The translations under genes were made by a program, and so were the position numbers. Shown here in pieces: positions 61,191 to 64,000 of a stretch of 64,000 bases of DNA. Location: positions 82,026 to 146,025 of the forward strand of contig NZ_JAVHUY010000023.1 in assembly GCF_031085175.1 (NCBI RefSeq), in the 5' to 3' direction. Below the pieces are notes generated by a model. It saw only the letters and a program-made list of their open reading frames with translations, did no database searches and was not told the DNA's origin. Numbering within the stretch: the first letter of the stretch is position 1; each line of letters starts with the position of its first letter. The DNA is from Phytohabitans maris (GTDB lineage Bacteria; Actinomycetota; Actinomycetes; Mycobacteriales; Micromonosporaceae).

Positions 61191-62150
61191 TCAGTCGAAC
61201 ACGGTGGGATCGACGTACGTGTCGGTTGGCCGCAGGTAGGGCACGGTCCGTACCCAGTCGCCGAGCAGGGCGGCGAACCCGTTGTCGTCCGTGGCGGTCA
61301 CCTCGCCCAGAACCCGCGACGGCGAATGACCGTCGCTGCCTTCGACGACCAGCGGCTTGAATGGGTCGCTGGCCCACCGGCCGCGGGATTTCTGCGTCGG
61401 GTGGACCCAGTAGATGCGCGTATCTTTGTCACCCGGCTGGCCGAAGACCAGGTGCGCCTCAAACGGATCGTCGTAGGTGTCCCCGCGCCCTCCGTTGGCT
61501 AGGCACGCCGCATGCAGCTGATCGAGGCGGACCAGTTGCTCCCGACACCCCCATCGTCGTGCCGGGCTTCCGTCAGTTCCCCACGCCTGCACGATCCAGT
61601 TCGCCGCGCCTTCTGGCAGTGGCCCCTCGGCGCCGTTATGGATCGAACGAGTGACCTCGCACATCTGCCAGATCCGCGACCCGGACGCCTCCGGATCGTG
61701 GCCGTACGGAAGTAGTTCCAGAGCTTGGGCGCGGGCGCCGGCATCAGTCGCGATCTCGTCCGCGAAGCTCAGCCGCTGTGTTCGGGTCAAGCCGTTGAGG
61801 ACGTCCGGCAGGTCGTTCGTCAACAGCCGGACTAGGTCGGTGTGACTGCCGGCCGAGGTGTGGCGCAAGCCCTCGGCGGAGGCCAGCGCGACTGCGGGAA
61901 CCACCGGATTGGGATCGCGCAGCAAGGTGCAGAGCTGGCCGATCCCATCCTCCAGCAGCGGATAGGTATCCAAGAACGCGGCCGCGTCCCACGCGTCCTC
62001 GGACAGCCGGGTGAGCATCCAGGCCAGGCGTTCAGCACCCTCGTGGCGGTCAAGTGTCGTGATCTTGGTGCTCTGGTCGCACTGCTCCCCAGACCAGGTG
62101 GCGACTACCACGGTCCGTGATCCTGAACCGAGCACGCTGTAGCTAGTCAT
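61191..62150 (-). CDS. Hypothetical protein, HEAT-like N-terminal half
   Basis: 319 residues from ATG 62150 (MTSYSVLGSG). The middle is helical with HEAT-like character (LLEDGIGQLCTLLRDPNPVV, PAVALASAEGLRHTSAGSHT, LVRLLTNDLPDVLNGL). The C-terminal half is beta-rich with DTRIYWVHPTQKSRGRWASD and LLGDWVRTVPYLRPTDTYVD. No catalytic motif or membrane segment recognised. It is convergent with the Abi-like gene and could be part of the same accessory block. Confidence 0.5.
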   Translation of the reverse strand: MTSYSVLGSGSRTVVVATWSGEQCDQSTKITTLDRHEGAERLAWMLTRLSEDAWDAAAFLDTYPLLEDGIGQLCTLLRDPNPVVPAVALASAEGLRHTSAGSHTDLVRLLTNDLPDVLNGLTRTQRLSFADEIATDAGARAQALELLPYGHDPEASGSRIWQMCEVTRSIHNGAEGPLPEGAANWIVQAWGTDGSPARRWGCREQLVRLDQLHAACLANGGRGDTYDDPFEAHLVFGQPGDKDTRIYWVHPTQKSRGRWASDPFKPLVVEGSDGHSPSRVLGEVTATDDNGFAALLGDWVRTVPYLRPTDTYVDPTVFD

Positions 62151-62368
62151 CGAATGTCCTCCGGACACGGGGCAGCGTCAGACCCTGGGCGCGCACGCGA
62201 CAAAGCCTGACGAACAAGGGAAGTCCGGTAACCCCACAGCACGACTGCGGCGCCGATCCGTGGCCACAGACTCGCATACCCGGGGCCTGCACGACAACCT
62301 GACACGCAACCACGGCCGCGTGCCCAAGTCGCCGCCCGCGGCGCGACCTCGCCGATCGCGGCGCCCTT
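62151..62368. other. Spacer up to the insertion sequence
   Basis: About 220 bases containing the promoter region of the minus-strand gene. Nothing else recognised. Confidence 0.35.
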
Positions 62369-64000
62369 AGCTTGTTGTTTAACCTCGGCCACCGTCGGTG
62401 GTGACTGCTGTCCTTTGTAGACGTCGGCGTGTCGATGCTCGACGTGGAACGGCCACCGTCCGATGATCCTTCGGTTCCCTGGCAGGACACGAAGAACGGA
62501 TGGTGGCCGTGGCCACGATTGTGGACTACCTCGGTGGTCTGGTGTTGCCCGACACGCCCGCAACGCCGCTGCCCGCAGCGTTGGCGCCGGCGGCACGTTT
62601 GGCGGCGTTCCGCCGCGACTACTACCGGTGCTTGACGGCGAGGACGGACGCGTTGTTCGAGTTGACCGACGCAGTGCTGTGCGCTGACGGGCCGGTGACC
62701 AGCCTGGCCGAGTTGTCACTGACCGCCGAGCATCGCCGCGGTCACGGTGCCCTGTACGACGGCCTGAACTGGGGCGATATCGACATCGCCCGGCTGCGTG
62801 TGACGCTGGCCGGTCTGCCGCTGCCACGCACCGCCGATGCCCGGATCGTGTTGGCGGTCGATGTCAGTAACTGGCTACGGCCGGAAGCGGTGACCTCGCC
62901 GGATCGGCTGTTCTGCCACGTCTACGGCCGGGCCAAGGGCCAGGCGCAGATGATCCCTGGCTGGCCGTACTCGTTCGTGGCCGCGCTGGAGTCCGGCCGC
63001 ACCTCATGGACCGCGATCCTGGACGCGCAACGGCTCGGCCCGGCCGATGACGCCACCGCAGTCACCGCCGACCAACTCCGCGACGTGGTGAACCGGCTCA
63101 TCGAGGCGGGGCACTGGCGCCAGGGTGACCCCGAGATTCTGATCGTCGCCGATACCGGCTACGACACCGCCCGGCTCGCCCATGTGCTGACCGACCTGCC
63201 CGTCCAGTTGCTCGGCCGGCTCCGCGCCGACCGGGTGCTGCGCCTGCCCAAACCGGCCCGGCCGGCGGGCACCACGGGTAGGCCACCCAAGCACGGGCCC
63301 GAGTTCCGGCTGGACACCCCGGCCACCTGGCCGACACCGCAACACCAGACGACCACTGCCACCAGCCGGTACGGCACCGCAACCGCGGCCGGCTGGGACC
63401 GGCTGCACCCACGCCTGACCCGCCGCACCTGCTGGATCGACCACCACGGCGACCTACCCGTCATCGAAGGCACCCTGATCCGCCTCCAGGTCGAGCATCT
63501 GCCCGGCGACCGCGACCCCAAACCACTGTGGCTGTGGTGCTCCGCCACCGGTGCCACCGCCGCCGACATCGACCGCTGGTGGCAGTCCTTCCTACGCCGA
63601 TTCGACCTGGAACACACCTTCCGCCTGTTCAAACAAACCCTCGGCTGGACCCGCCCGAAACTACGCACCCCACAAGCCGCGGACCGCTGGACCTGGCTGA
63701 TCATCGTCGCGCACACCCAACTGCGGCTGGCCCGACCCCTCGCAGCGGACCTACGCCGCCCCTGGGAACGACCCGCGCTGCCGGGCCGACTCACCCCAGC
63801 CCGCGTCCGCCGCGGGTTTCGGAACATCCGCCCGAACACCGCCCTGCCAGCCAGCGCACCGAAACCCGGCAAACCCGGACCCGGACGCCCGCCCGGCTCA
63901 CGAAACCGACGCCCCACACCCCGCCACGACGTCGGCAAAACCGTCAAACGCGACCTGACCATCACCGCGCACAACCAGCGCAAAGGTTAAAGAACAAGCT
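62369..64000. mobile_element. Complete DDE insertion sequence (1632 bp)
   Basis: The left end AGCTTGTTGTTTAACCT (62369-62385) and the right end AGGTTAAAGAACAAGCT (63984-64000) are inverted repeats with one mismatch in 17. The single transposase gene fills the interior. The right terminus coincides with the last base of the window, so the target duplication cannot be checked. Confidence 0.8.
62500..63990 (+). CDS. IS transposase (IS4/IS701-like DDE)
   Basis: 496 residues from ATG 62500. DDE residues are recognisable: first Asp in IVLAVDVSNWL (about 127), second in ILIVADTGYD (about 213), Glu in FDLEHTFRLFKQTLGW (about 375), the last being the Y/H-x(2)-E-type signature of IS4-related enzymes. 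The C-terminus is basic and Pro-rich. The stop lies ten bases before the right end of the element. Full length, apparently intact, so the element may be active. Confidence 0.88.
   Translation: MVAVATIVDYLGGLVLPDTPATPLPAALAPAARLAAFRRDYYRCLTARTDALFELTDAVLCADGPVTSLAELSLTAEHRRGHGALYDGLNWGDIDIARLRVTLAGLPLPRTADARIVLAVDVSNWLRPEAVTSPDRLFCHVYGRAKGQAQMIPGWPYSFVAALESGRTSWTAILDAQRLGPADDATAVTADQLRDVVNRLIEAGHWRQGDPEILIVADTGYDTARLAHVLTDLPVQLLGRLRADRVLRLPKPARPAGTTGRPPKHGPEFRLDTPATWPTPQHQTTTATSRYGTATAAGWDRLHPRLTRRTCWIDHHGDLPVIEGTLIRLQVEHLPGDRDPKPLWLWCSATGATAADIDRWWQSFLRRFDLEHTFRLFKQTLGWTRPKLRTPQAADRWTWLIIVAHTQLRLARPLAADLRRPWERPALPGRLTPARVRRGFRNIRPNTALPASAPKPGKPGPGRPPGSRNRRPTPRHDVGKTVKRDLTITAHNQRKG

Overview
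The window is very GC-rich DNA with GTG starts, overlapping genes, short leaderless promoters and actinobacterial protein families (DnaE2, DUF574 SAM methyltransferase, Ddn nitroreductase, streptogrisin-type protease, NACHT/STAND NTPases). It fits a soil actinomycete, probably of the Micromonosporaceae type. The organism call is inference; no rRNA or complete tRNA is present.

Layout. (1) 1-1.9 kb: the end of a Tn7-like TnsB transposase and a truncated TnsC, fused at about 1889 to a membrane-protein gene that is also truncated. (2) 2.4-21 kb: a stress or dormancy-type block. It holds a cupredoxin-like lipoprotein, a GerMN lipoprotein, a histidine kinase/response regulator pair, five single-domain STAS proteins (only one keeps the phospho-acceptor serine), two BON proteins in duplicated STAS-BON modules, an FAD monooxygenase, a degenerate trehalose-phosphate synthase homologue, two cysteine-less IscA-like proteins, DUF4142, DUF421, a K+ channel, MarR, a Ddn-type nitroreductase, a secreted serine protease and a Clp-N protein. 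Two repeated DNA motifs, a TGTCA direct repeat and a TTTGCA box, sit in front of several of these genes and suggest shared control. (3) 21.7-24.9 kb: dnaE2 with an in-frame deletion in the polymerase core. (4) 25-31 kb: a methyltransferase, a large protein with a repeated unnamed domain and a C-terminal HTH, a RusA-like protein, a truncated gene and a winged-helix/nuclease-like protein. (5) 31.5-46 kb: a conflict-type island. It contains an Mrr-like/propeller/Ser-Thr kinase fusion, a NACHT NTPase with membrane segments, a second copy of the repeated domain, and a compact five-gene operon (small protein, AAA ATPase, small protein, short membrane protein, STAND-TPR protein). In that operon the membrane protein and the STAND protein carry matching short Val/Gly/Asn motifs resembling amyloid-signalling pairs. 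This is the best candidate for an undescribed system.

(6) 46-51 kb: a graveyard of truncated genes (DUF4259, thymidylate synthase, glycosyltransferase-like), a degenerate group II intron and IS3/ISL3 remnants, around one intact AraC-type regulator. (7) 51-55.7 kb: a 1323-residue secreted protein combining a propeller-like region, a lysozyme-like domain and an SGNH esterase, followed by a DUF2690 protein. (8) 55.7-62.4 kb: broken LuxR, amidohydrolase and alpha/beta-hydrolase genes, a tRNA-Lys 3' half next to an integrase remnant (a scarred integration site), a YaaC-like gene with an internal stop, an Abi-like nuclease and a HEAT-like protein. (9) 62.4-64.0 kb: a complete DDE insertion sequence with terminal inverted repeats, ending exactly at the window edge.

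Several otherwise healthy genes are broken by single-base changes in G/C runs, and there is a nearly pure-C tract at 8.83-8.95 kb. Base-calling error is a serious alternative to biological decay for those genes.
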